The notes: generated from the letters alone by a model not told the origin. Positions 1-5,635 are shown, counted from the stretch's first letter. The stretch is DNA of 7,098 nucleotides from a bacterium (GCA_014381105.1 JACMIO010000028.1:1-7098), one strand, 5' to 3'. Numbers and translations are program-made.

Positions 1-78
1 AGAGCAAGAGCAGGAGGTACGAAGGCGAAAACTAAAGCAAGAGCAAGAGCAGGAGGTACGAAGGCGAAAACTAAAGCA
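1..78 (+). repeat. Two perfect 39-bp tandem repeats inside a coding region
   Basis: Bases 1-39 and 40-78 are identical and each encodes RARAGGTKAKTKA. Within each unit the first 12 bases are themselves a doubled 6-mer (agagca twice). The identity at synonymous positions indicates recent duplication by slippage or unequal recombination. The array starts at the window edge, so more copies may lie upstream. Confidence 0.9.
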
Positions 79-360
79 AGCAACAGGAGAACAGAAAGAG
101 GAGATAAGGGCTCAGGTAAGATACAGGTAGGTACAGTATTAGGAGTAGAGAAAGGAGGTAAGACTCTGGGGAAATTAGAGTTAGGAACCAACCTAGGGGT
201 GAAAAAGGATGATAAGGGCTCAGGTAAGATACATGCCGATGCACAAGTGGGTTTGGAAAGTGACTCTTTGAATGAGGTAAAAGATTCCGCCGGTGATACT
301 TTTGATGATATAAAATCAGGAATAAAGGCAGCTAGAAGAAAAATAGCCGAACATTTCTAA
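1..360 (+). CDS. C-terminal part of a basic, repeat-containing protein of unknown function (5' truncated by the window)
   Basis: Frame 1 is open from the first base to a TAA at 358-360 and gives 119 residues; no start is in the window. Residues 1-26 are two identical copies of RARAGGTKAKTKA, a strongly positive, low-complexity segment like histone-H1-type tails. Residues 39-56, 57-74 and 75-92 are three copies of an 18-residue unit of the form GK(I/L)x(V/L/A)(G/D)(T/A)x(L/V)G(V/L), with alternating hydrophobic residues suggesting short beta strands. Residues 93-119 (around DDIKSGIKAARRKIAEHF) could form an amphipathic, charged helix. I do not recognise the family. The basic repeats suggest binding to nucleic acid or another polyanion, but this is inference only. 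The reading frame is supported because every repeat length is a multiple of three and copies stay in phase. It could also be a cell-surface or stress protein; the missing N-terminus (signal peptide or not) would help decide. Confidence 0.7.
   Translation, partial: RARAGGTKAKTKARARAGGTKAKTKASNRRTERGDKGSGKIQVGTVLGVEKGGKTLGKLELGTNLGVKKDDKGSGKIHADAQVGLESDSLNEVKDSAGDTFDDIKSGIKAARRKIAEHF
103..233 (+). repeat. 23-bp direct repeat, 108 bp apart, marking an 18-residue protein repeat
   Basis: Bases 103-125 and 211-233 are identical and begin gataagggctcaggtaag. The offset is 108 bp (36 codons), which equals two 18-residue units of the encoded protein. The middle unit (residues 57-74) is diverged, so the nucleotide identity may reflect duplication of a larger block or local gene conversion. 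Confidence 0.85.
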
Positions 361-576
361 TAAAGATGGTACCAAGAACAATAGGGAGTACGTTAGAGTT
401 TCCCTGGTTTGGTATCCTTCGGGTCAAGATTCTTTTTCAAAATAGCGCATGAGTAAAGCGAAAGACATCGTTCTTTTTGTTTAGATTGTTTGGCCAGCAA
501 GCCGAACATAGGCGCTTGTCGGGGTGCACCATTATGAATATATGACTATCTGGGCTAAATTTTCGGGCGAATAAAA
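361..576. other. Intergenic region with T-rich stretches and the promoter of the downstream gene
   Basis: No convincing gene is present. T-rich tracts near 431-437 and 471-483 could end transcription of the repeat-protein gene in the archaeal, hairpin-independent way. A TATA-like element lies near the right end. A weak GC-rich partial inverted repeat around 495-515 is too imperfect to call. Confidence 0.4.
536..544 (+). promoter_or_regulatory. TATA-like element before the MDR reductase gene
   Basis: The segment aatatatg at about 537-544 is the best TATA match upstream of the TTG at 577. It predicts a transcription start near 565-570 and therefore a leader of roughly 10 nt. No good Shine-Dalgarno sequence precedes the TTG, which fits a very short leader. 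Confidence 0.4.
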
Positions 577-1629
577 TTGAAAGCGGCTGTTTATAGAGAT
601 CACAGTAAGGATCTCAGACGGGTAGTAAAAATCGAAGATATCGATATACCAAAACCCAAATCCAATGGCGTTTTGATAAAAGTCGAGGCGGCTTCGTACA
701 ACTATAATGACCTATGGGGTATCTGGGGTGAACCAATTAAGATTCCAATGCCTCACATATCGGGAAGCGATGCGGCAGGAACAGTTGTCGAAGTCGGAGA
801 TAATGTCACAACAAACATCAAGGTTGGAGACAGAGTGGTTGTGCATCCGAACTTGACATGCAGAATATGTAACCAATGCATAGATGGCAAGGAATATGAT
901 TGTAGGAGTAGAATGGTATGGGGGTTTCAGACAGGTCCGCTATGGGGCGCATTTGCTCAATATACACAGATGCCAGAGGTAAACGTAGTAAAGATTCCCG
1001 ACAATGTATCGTTCAACGACGCGGCAGCGATTTCAATGGTGGGCATGACTTCATGGCATATGCTTGTTACCCGAGCCGATATACAGCCCGGACAGACAGT
1101 TCTAATAATGGGCGGAGGTAGTGGTATGGGAATAGCCGGTATTCAGATTGCCAAATTATACAATTGTAATGTTATTGCCACAGCTGGAAACAAGGAAAAG
1201 ATGGACAAGTGTCTGCAGTTGGGCGCTGACTTTGTGGTAAATCACCGGGAATCAGACTGGCATAACAAAGTGCGTCAGATAACTAACAAACAGGGAGTGG
1301 ATGTTGTTTATGAGCATATTGGCAAATCTGTTTTTCAACAGGAACTGACTCTATTGAAGATGGGCGGCACCCTTGTATCTACAGGTGCTACTACAGGATA
1401 TGATTCGACAATTGATTTAAGATACCTGTTTTTCAAAGGAGTAAATCTATTGGGTGCAACGCAGGGAACTAAAGCCGGATTAGAAGAAGTAATACGATGG
1501 GTAAGCAAGGGAAAAATAAAACCTGTGATAGATACTGTCCTACCTTTTAGCAGAATGGTTGAAGGACATGTAAAAATGGCCGATTCCCAGCTATTTGGAA
1601 AAATATTAACTACTCCGCAGAAACTCTAG
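577..1629 (+). CDS. Medium-chain dehydrogenase/reductase, possible enoyl-CoA (acryloyl-CoA-type) reductase
   Basis: This 350-residue protein has the two-domain MDR layout: a GroES-like fold (about 1-145) and a Rossmann NAD(P)-binding domain (about 150-300) with the glycine motif GGGSGMG at 179-185. The structural-zinc lobe is present as C95, C98, C101 and C109. The usual catalytic-zinc residues are absent: the expected Cys position is in Y41-N-Y-N44 and the GHE motif reads GSD (63-65). It is therefore unlikely to be an ordinary zinc alcohol dehydrogenase. The NYN motif and WGFQT (115-119) resemble crotonyl-CoA carboxylase/reductase, where NYN and WGFET line the CO2 site. Non-carboxylating acryloyl-CoA reductases belong to the same superfamily, so an enoyl-CoA reductase role is my inference; quinone oxidoreductase is an alternative. 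TTG at 577 is the only usable start, because an in-frame stop lies at 556-558, and MKAAV is a normal MDR N-terminus. It appears co-transcribed with the gene 14 nt downstream. Confidence 0.88.
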   Translation: MKAAVYRDHSKDLRRVVKIEDIDIPKPKSNGVLIKVEAASYNYNDLWGIWGEPIKIPMPHISGSDAAGTVVEVGDNVTTNIKVGDRVVVHPNLTCRICNQCIDGKEYDCRSRMVWGFQTGPLWGAFAQYTQMPEVNVVKIPDNVSFNDAAAISMVGMTSWHMLVTRADIQPGQTVLIMGGGSGMGIAGIQIAKLYNCNVIATAGNKEKMDKCLQLGADFVVNHRESDWHNKVRQITNKQGVDVVYEHIGKSVFQQELTLLKMGGTLVSTGATTGYDSTIDLRYLFFKGVNLLGATQGTKAGLEEVIRWVSKGKIKPVIDTVLPFSRMVEGHVKMADSQLFGKILTTPQKL

Positions 1630-1643
1630 TAGGTTATTTAGAA

Positions 1644-2024
1644 ATGAGTTTCAAATTTGGAACCGCAATAAATTGTATTGACGGAAGAACTCAAGAGCCT
1701 GTAATAGACTTTATGAAGCACAAGTATGGAATCGACGGTGTTGATATGGTCACCTTTCCAGGGGTGGATGGGATCATATCGTCTTCAGGAATTTCAGACG
1801 CGATCGTGTTAATTCGTAATGCAGTTTCAATATCAATTGAGAAACACGGTTCACGGATAATAGCAGTCATAGGACATTTTGATTGTGCTGGTAACCCTGG
1901 AAACAGAGAACATCATTATGCAAATATAGGTAAGGCGGTACAACAAGTTTCCTCATGGAACTTTGATGCAGAAATTGTTGGATTGTACGTCAATGATAAA
2001 CGACAGATAGAGGAAGTAAAATGA
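1644..2024 (+). CDS. Small beta-carbonic-anhydrase-like protein
   Basis: The protein has 126 residues and shows the beta-class carbonic anhydrase zinc signature: C11-I-D13-G-R15 (the C-x-D-x-R motif with its Asp-Arg dyad) and H78-F-D-C81 followed by A-G (the H-x2-C motif). C11, H78 and C81 would bind Zn2+. The expected reaction is CO2 + H2O to bicarbonate + H+, in the cytoplasm, as there is no signal peptide. It is clearly shorter than canonical beta enzymes (about 170-230 residues) and fits the compact 'putative carbonic anhydrase' group, for which activity is less certain. The segment 38-62, FPGVDGIISSSG and onward, matches the region between the two zinc motifs in beta enzymes. ATG at 1644 lies 14 nt after the reductase stop, so the two genes probably share one transcript; an AGGT near 1631 is at best a weak ribosome site. 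Confidence 0.8.
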   Translation: MSFKFGTAINCIDGRTQEPVIDFMKHKYGIDGVDMVTFPGVDGIISSSGISDAIVLIRNAVSISIEKHGSRIIAVIGHFDCAGNPGNREHHYANIGKAVQQVSSWNFDAEIVGLYVNDKRQIEEVK

Positions 2025-2130
2025 TTACACTGTTTACTGGTTTACGTTTACTGAAATCTAATTAGGAAGTAGCAGTAGTTAGGAAAGTTAGTTATTGGTG
2101 GTAAAGACTGGAAATTCTTCACAAGTAAAA

Positions 2131-2529
2131 TTATTCAGTAGTTTTACCATCAAATTCTGCCTCGTTTTCTTCGGCTTCCTTCTTAGTAGGTCGCAATATA
2201 CCGTCCTTATGATGAGGAGGAGCGTAAAGAGTATACATTTTCAAATCTGTATGGGTGTCAACATTGATGATATTGTGCTTTGAGCCGGTTGGAATTACTA
2301 TTGCGTCACCATCCGAAATTTCGTATTCATTGTCATCAATGATGCATTTTCCATGACCGCCTTCAATACGAAAGAATTGATCATTTTCACCGTGAACTTC
2401 TTCTCCAATTTCTTCTCCAGGTCGTAGAGTCATAAGTACGAGTTGAATATGTTTTGAAGTATACAATACCTTTCTAAAGTTATTGTTATCTAACGTGTCC
2501 TTTTCGATGTTTGTTTTATATCCTTTCAA
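2131..2529 (-). CDS. Single-domain cupin protein
   Basis: This 132-residue protein is one small cupin beta-barrel. Cupin motif 1 is around 38-60 (PGEEIGEEVHGENDQFF, then IEGGHG) and motif 2 around 79-91 (IPTGSKHNIIN). Likely metal ligands are H46, Q51 and H85; where many relatives have a second His or acidic residue in the H-x3-D-Q segment this protein has N49, so metal binding may be altered. The N-terminus MKGYKTNIEKDTLDNNNFRKVLY and the APPHHKDG segment near 103-110 match a widespread family of mannose-6-phosphate-isomerase-like cupins whose substrate is generally unknown. The TTG at 2529 is the only start, because an in-frame TAG lies three codons upstream. The C-terminal tail (about 115-132) is acidic and probably disordered. 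It is convergent with the carbonic-anhydrase-like gene and has its own promoter. Confidence 0.85.
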   Translation of the reverse strand: MKGYKTNIEKDTLDNNNFRKVLYTSKHIQLVLMTLRPGEEIGEEVHGENDQFFRIEGGHGKCIIDDNEYEISDGDAIVIPTGSKHNIINVDTHTDLKMYTLYAPPHHKDGILRPTKKEAEENEAEFDGKTTE

Positions 2530-2552
2530 TGTTTTCTATGTGATAAAGTTAC

Positions 2553-2559
2553 TATTAAG
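2553..2559 (-). promoter_or_regulatory. TATA-like element for the cupin gene
   Basis: On the minus strand the sequence cttaata is centred about 27 nt before the TTG at 2529 and follows A-rich tracts (complement of 2562-2577). The spacing predicts a leaderless transcript. The match to a TATA box is moderate. Confidence 0.35.
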
Positions 2560-2665
2560 AATTTTTTGAGTTTTTTTAGATGTTTGGTTTTAAGTATCTA
2601 TTTACTAAATATTGGTTTTTAACTCGTAGATATATGAATTTAGAGACCGACGTGTATCCGAGATA

Positions 2666-3598
2666 TCATATATTTATTCTTCCTGAACCCACTATTCGTA
2701 TATCTCTACTATCAGGATTTGAGAGTATTGCGATATCACCGGTTTTAAATGAAAATATACTATCAGATAAAATCTTGAGTTTATTGTTTCCTAATTTCTC
2801 TATCTTTGCAGCTCTGATTTGAGTCCCTATGGATAAAAGATAGGAGTGAATTTCTGAAATGTCATTCTTATAAAAGGGAACCATGTCGAAATCAATAATC
2901 AATTCTTGGACGGCTGAAGTAAAATAGGTATCGTTGGAAAGAATATCTCCTCTAGTTATCTCATCAAAAGAAACTCCTGTAAGAGCAAGACCTACTCTAG
3001 TTGGACTATGCGATTCATCAACATTTTTGTCATGCATTTGTATACTCTTAATGGTAACCGTTTTCTTTTGAGGGAATAGTGTTAGCTCATCGTGTACTTT
3101 GATAACTCCCTGTTTAAGAATACCCAATACGACCACACCAACTCCTTTTACATTAAATATGTTATCTATATTGATAATTGCTGGTCCATCTCTTTTTACT
3201 GGAGACAAAGAATTGATACTCTGTTTAAGACTTTCAATATCCTTTTCAACCTTAAATGATGACGCAACGGTATTTTTTAATAGACTGTCAAGAGCTTCGC
3301 TGTCAACTCCATAAGAATGAAGGAGGAATCCTTTGTTTAATTGCAGTAAATCTAAGGCTACTATTTGCTCCCCCAGATACTTATCTAGTTTGTCGACGTT
3401 CACTATACAATACTCTCCAAGATTTAGTGCAGTAATCAATGGTTGGATTTTGTCAGGAAAGCCTGAAGGTATTACATAGGTCATGATTCTGTCATCTTTT
3501 TTACTATCGTATGTTGTAATGTCACTTGACTGCCCTTTCTTCCCTAACTCCTTTACAAATTCGGTTTGACCAAGGCATACAAAATTAATACTTTCCAC
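2666..3598 (-). CDS. Translational-GTPase-like protein with degenerate G domain (EF-Tu/SelB-like pseudo-GTPase)
   Basis: This 310-residue protein aligns by eye with EF-Tu/EF-1A/SelB-type factors but has a shortened, decayed G domain (about 1-125). The P-loop GHVDHGK(S/T) is missing (residues 8-24 have no GK(S/T)), no DxxG switch is visible, and NKxD survives only as VDKLD (68-72). GTP binding in the normal way is therefore unlikely. Domain 2 (about 137-222) is well kept: IDNIFNVKGVGVVVLG (144-159), RVGLALTGV (201-209) and the hallmark DEITRGDIL (212-220). Domain 3-like strands follow (about 230-310). The full protein is shorter than EF-Tu (about 400). It may bind tRNA, ribosome or another translation factor as a regulator; this is inference. 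GTG at 3598 is the only start before an in-frame stop at 3608-3610, and a TATA-like element 27 nt upstream supports it. Similar degenerate EF-Tu homologues occur in other archaea, so this is probably a conserved gene, not a decaying one. Confidence 0.82.
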   Translation of the reverse strand: MESINFVCLGQTEFVKELGKKGQSSDITTYDSKKDDRIMTYVIPSGFPDKIQPLITALNLGEYCIVNVDKLDKYLGEQIVALDLLQLNKGFLLHSYGVDSEALDSLLKNTVASSFKVEKDIESLKQSINSLSPVKRDGPAIINIDNIFNVKGVGVVVLGILKQGVIKVHDELTLFPQKKTVTIKSIQMHDKNVDESHSPTRVGLALTGVSFDEITRGDILSNDTYFTSAVQELIIDFDMVPFYKNDISEIHSYLLSIGTQIRAAKIEKLGNNKLKILSDSIFSFKTGDIAILSNPDSRDIRIVGSGRINI

Positions 3599-3620
3599 GA
3601 TGTGTTTTTAGAAGACCAAC

Positions 3621-3630
3621 TTTAAAATTT
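3621..3630 (-). promoter_or_regulatory. TATA-like element for the pseudo-GTPase gene
   Basis: The minus-strand sequence aaattttaaa is centred about 27 nt upstream of the GTG at 3598. It predicts a transcript that begins at or next to the start codon, which supports the choice of GTG and explains the lack of a Shine-Dalgarno sequence. Confidence 0.45.
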
Positions 3631-3678
3631 ATTCCATTTCGAATTTATGGCGAATCTAGAAGTAGCCGAATATCCGAA

Positions 3679-4320
3679 CTAGTGCTTTTCATGACTCAAA
3701 ACAGTTATCAATGCAGCATTCTTTGCAGCAAACTCTGCTCTTTTTCTTGACGAATCGTCTGTTCCTATTATTATGACGTCTTCTTCATGAGGCTGTAGAT
3801 TCTGAATTAATTGCTTTGCTAGTTCTTCGTCGCCTTTCAACGCATCGTAATTAGTTTGCGGAATAAGAAATTTGTTATCCTTGAATAACAGCGTTGTTGC
3901 TCCTGATGCTCCTACCTTTACTGCAGCGTCTCTTTGTTCTATTCCAGATTTGACGGCAAAACTCATATCTTTAATGAGTATTGCATAGTTGTGTTTTCCC
4001 AAGGTTATTTTACATTTTGAGAGGCGTGTTTCAGAAGGAAGTGAAAATAGAAGGTCTGATAATAATGAGCTTCCCTTTTTGGTCATCTTGGTTCCCGCAT
4101 TGGAGGATTCGACCATATCATGCATCTTAAGATGTCTGATTAGCGTCCTTACCGTTCCCTCTCCAAGTTCCAGTTCTTTACATAGATTTTCTCTGCTTAC
4201 GTGTCCCTTGTCGTTGATAAGCTGTAATGTTTTGAACACATGTACCATATCGTAAGAAAGAACTCTACTAGGTGCATATCTCGTTGCAACTTTTTGAAGC
4301 GTCCTGACATACGTATGCAT
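3679..4320 (-). CDS. Winged-helix transcriptional regulator with C-terminal DUF4443 domain
   Basis: The protein has 213 residues. Residues about 25-90 form a winged helix-turn-helix: helices at 25-37 and 42-52, a recognition helix near GEGTVRTLIRHLKMHDMV (53-70), and a wing with TKMTKKGSSLL (77-87). The C-terminal part (about 100-208) matches the archaeal DUF4443 pattern, with the conserved run IEQRDAAVKVGASGATTL (127-144) and a strand DVIIIGTDD (181-189). The ligand of DUF4443 is unknown to me. The gene is divergent from cbtB and shares with it a 121-bp region carrying related inverted repeats, so it is a good candidate for the regulator of cobalt uptake and of itself; this is inference. ATG at 4320 is chosen because it follows a TATA box by about 35 nt. 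The last residues, HEKH, could contribute to metal sensing but are not a recognised site. Confidence 0.85.
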   Translation of the reverse strand: MHTYVRTLQKVATRYAPSRVLSYDMVHVFKTLQLINDKGHVSRENLCKELELGEGTVRTLIRHLKMHDMVESSNAGTKMTKKGSSLLSDLLFSLPSETRLSKCKITLGKHNYAILIKDMSFAVKSGIEQRDAAVKVGASGATTLLFKDNKFLIPQTNYDALKGDEELAKQLIQNLQPHEEDVIIIGTDDSSRKRAEFAAKNAALITVLSHEKH

Positions 4321-4323
4321 TAG

Positions 4324-4337
4324 GGATGTAAATATCC
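4324..4337. promoter_or_regulatory. Candidate operator at the regulator promoter (imperfect inverted repeat)
   Basis: The sequence GGATGTAAATATCC has GGAT/ATCC arms and matches at 5 of 7 dyad positions. It covers the predicted transcription start of the DUF4443 regulator, a position suited to autorepression. Read on the minus strand it is GGATA-TTTA-CATCC, close to the second site at 4393-4405. Confidence 0.45.
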
Positions 4338-4352
4338 TGTTAGTTTTTCAAG

Positions 4353-4361
4353 TATATATTT
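4353..4361 (-). promoter_or_regulatory. TATA box of the DUF4443 regulator
   Basis: The minus strand reads aaatatata here, a strong archaeal TATA box. With the start codon at 4320 the expected transcription start is near 4330, giving a leader of about 10 nt that overlaps the inverted repeat at 4324-4337. Confidence 0.6.
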
Positions 4362-4392
4362 GATTTTAGATTCTTAATAATCAAAATCAGTT

Positions 4393-4405
4393 GGATAAAC
4401 TATCC
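4393..4405. promoter_or_regulatory. Candidate operator upstream of cbtB (perfect 5-bp inverted repeat)
   Basis: GGATA-AAC-TATCC has perfect arms and ends 5 bp before the cbtB TATA box, over the region where TFB would contact the BRE. It resembles the element at 4324-4337 beside the divergent promoter. A regulator bound here would affect cbtB initiation. Confidence 0.5.
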
Positions 4406-4410
4406 TATAA

Positions 4411-4418
4411 TTTATATA
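4411..4418 (+). promoter_or_regulatory. TATA box of the cbtB-cbtA operon
   Basis: The sequence tttatata is a near-consensus archaeal TATA box centred 27 nt before the ATG at 4442. A leaderless transcript is expected. This also rules out a longer reading from the TTG at 4391, whose first codons would be promoter sequence. Confidence 0.7.
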
Positions 4419-4441
4419 CTCCGAAACTTACTCATACGGAG

Positions 4442-4657
4442 ATGTCGACTACCAAGCAGAGTACAGTAAAAGCGTTAGACAGTTTACCTGTAGCTATTGG
4501 ATTTCTGATTGCAGTTTTAGTATTTACAATGTTCGTAGTAGGTTATGACCAAGGGCAATTATTCAGCGTGGTCGAAGGACAAAGTGCGTATGATACTATG
4601 TGGATTCATGAGTTAACTCATGACATGAGGCACGCTGCAGGATTTCCGTGTCATTAG
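4442..4657 (+). CDS. cbtB: CbtB, small subunit of predicted cobalt transporter
   Basis: The protein has 71 residues from ATG 4442. It has one transmembrane helix (about 17-34, VAIGFLIAVLVFTMFVV) and a short C-terminal part ending in a histidine-rich motif: H56-ELTH60-DMRH64-AAGFPC70-H71. This His/Cys pattern is the hallmark of CbtB and is thought to bind Co2+ for handover to its partner CbtA. The CbtAB system was described as a B12- or cobalt-linked uptake system in bacteria and is also common in archaea. The TTG at 4391 would add 17 residues but overlaps the TATA box, so the ATG is preferred. cbtA follows 23 nt downstream in the same operon. The length is slightly above the usual 60-65 residues. 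Identification is firm; metal specificity is taken from the family. Confidence 0.92.
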   Translation: MSTTKQSTVKALDSLPVAIGFLIAVLVFTMFVVGYDQGQLFSVVEGQSAYDTMWIHELTHDMRHAAGFPCH

Positions 4658-4666
4658 TTTACTTTC

Positions 4667-4671
4667 GGTGA
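4667..4671 (+). promoter_or_regulatory. Shine-Dalgarno sequence of cbtA
   Basis: GGTGA lies 9 nt before the TTG at 4681 and is complementary to the TCACC of the archaeal 16S rRNA 3' end. It supports the TTG start and contrasts with the leaderless first gene of the operon. Confidence 0.55.
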
Positions 4672-4680
4672 AGAATTATT

Positions 4681-5406
4681 TTGAAAGCATTAACACTAGT
4701 TGGGATTACACTATCTTCTGGTGTTATTGCTGGAATAATTCTTGCGTTCCTCAATTTAGGAATCGTGGAACCAACTATTGATAAAGCAATAGCCTTGGAA
4801 GTTCAAAAACAAGTTTCCTCAGGTGAGAATGTGAATATGTCTGAATTGATTGATTATAGATATTGGCAGAAGGCAGGTGCTTTTGCTGGTGGTGCTATTT
4901 ATGGAGCAGGATTAGCATCCTTATTTGGAGTGGTTTTTGTATTTGCTAGGAGCAAATTGCCTGGTAAGAATAATAAACAAAAGGCAATCCTTCTTGCGGG
5001 AGTAATGTGGCTTGTATTGTTCCTTATGGTGGCTCTAAAATATCCCGCCAATCCTCCAGCGGTCGGCGATCCAGATACAATTTACCATCGCGAGACTTTG
5101 TATGTAGGTTACATTATGATATCAGGTTTAGCAGCATTAGGTATGGCTGTTATTTGGATTAGGACAAGAATAAACTCAAAGAAGATAATTATTCCACTGA
5201 TGTATATAGCAATCATGGTAACGGCATACGTTGTTATGCCTTCCAATCCAGACAAGATAGAAATATCCATGGACTTGATTCAAACTTTCAGGATCTTGAC
5301 TGCGATCACAATAGGCGTATTTTGGGGTACCTTGGGAATAATCTTTGGTTCACTCTGGGACAAGTTCTTGTCTAGGGAACAAACGCTAGCAGCTAAGCTA
5401 TATTAA
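4681..5406 (+). CDS. cbtA: CbtA, multi-TM subunit of predicted cobalt transporter
   Basis: The 241-residue integral membrane protein has about five predicted transmembrane segments (approximately 5-27, 66-88, 101-120, 139-160 and 169-186) and a sixth hydrophobic stretch at 205-225. CbtA features are visible: the VEPTIDKAIALE segment (29-40) after TM1, GGAIYGAGLASLFG (70-83) in TM2, and the loop KYPANPPAVGDP then TIYHRETLY (120-141), with H136 and R137. Together with CbtB it is expected to move Co2+ into the cell, supplying cobalamin synthesis, which Nitrososphaerota carry out. The TTG start is supported by GGTGA 9 nt upstream and by the MKALTLVGITLSSG start that leads straight into TM1. The gene lies 23 nt after cbtB. 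A T-rich stretch follows the stop. Family assignment is confident; substrate is inferred from the family and from CbtB. Confidence 0.9.
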   Translation: MKALTLVGITLSSGVIAGIILAFLNLGIVEPTIDKAIALEVQKQVSSGENVNMSELIDYRYWQKAGAFAGGAIYGAGLASLFGVVFVFARSKLPGKNNKQKAILLAGVMWLVLFLMVALKYPANPPAVGDPDTIYHRETLYVGYIMISGLAALGMAVIWIRTRINSKKIIIPLMYIAIMVTAYVVMPSNPDKIEISMDLIQTFRILTAITIGVFWGTLGIIFGSLWDKFLSREQTLAAKLY

Positions 5407-5427
5407 AAGAATTTACGAATTTCCAAA

Positions 5428-5440
5428 TTTTATTTTCTTT
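5428..5440 (+). terminator. T-rich terminator after cbtA
   Basis: The tract tttattttcttt begins about 20 nt after the cbtA stop. Archaeal RNA polymerase stops at such U-rich runs without a hairpin. It would separate the cbtBA transcript from the next gene, which has its own TATA box. Confidence 0.4.
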
Positions 5441-5595
5441 ATCTCGATGCCTAAAAGCCTACGAGAGAGGTGTGCTGGATATCAATTCTTATGTTGATTT
5501 TGTCTTGGCAGAGTCTTGAATTCTTTTGGGTCTAACGCATGGTCCATACAGCCCAAGATTATGAATTTTGAAAATCCATCGCTTCTGTACTAAAT

Positions 5596-5627
5596 AAGTT
5601 AGCACTAGAATACAAAGTTAGCATTAG
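5596..5627. repeat. Two 13-bp direct repeats next to a TATA box
   Basis: aagttagcactag (5596-5608) and aagttagcattag (5615-5627) differ at one base and are offset by 19 bp, close to two helical turns. The second copy abuts the TATA box at 5628. The arrangement suggests binding sites for an activator or repressor dimer. Confidence 0.55.
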
Positions 5628-5635
5628 TTTAAATA
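5628..5635 (+). promoter_or_regulatory. TATA box of the 184-residue membrane protein gene
   Basis: tttaaata is centred 26-27 nt before the ATG at 5658, so the transcript should start at or very near the start codon. Confidence 0.6.

Noticed and set aside
366..452. 28-codon ATG reading frame in the intergenic region
   Set aside because: It lies just after the repeat-protein stop, has no ribosome site or promoter, resembles nothing I know and spans a T-rich terminator-like tract.
918..1121. 67-residue plus-strand open frame inside the reductase gene
   Set aside because: It is an out-of-frame shadow of the MDR protein, whose motifs continue through the region.
2021..2065. 14-codon reading frame overlapping the end of the carbonic-anhydrase-like gene (ATGA overlap)
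   Set aside because: It is too short, matches nothing known, and no coding signal is visible.
2095..2283. 62-residue plus-strand open frame over the cupin gene end
   Set aside because: It is antisense to a clearly recognised cupin frame and has no family features.
4391..4441. N-terminal extension of CbtB from a TTG at 4391
   Set aside because: The extra 17 codons cover the TATA box and inverted repeat, and the ATG at 4442 gives the normal CbtB N-terminus.
4321..4441. Cobalamin riboswitch before cbtB
   Set aside because: The transcript appears leaderless and the region is only 121 bp with no B12-box-like sequence.
5450..5590. Possible small RNA or tRNA in the cbtA downstream intergenic region
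   Set aside because: No cloverleaf, TPsiC-like box, or C/D box pair could be found by eye; only short chance palindromes are present.
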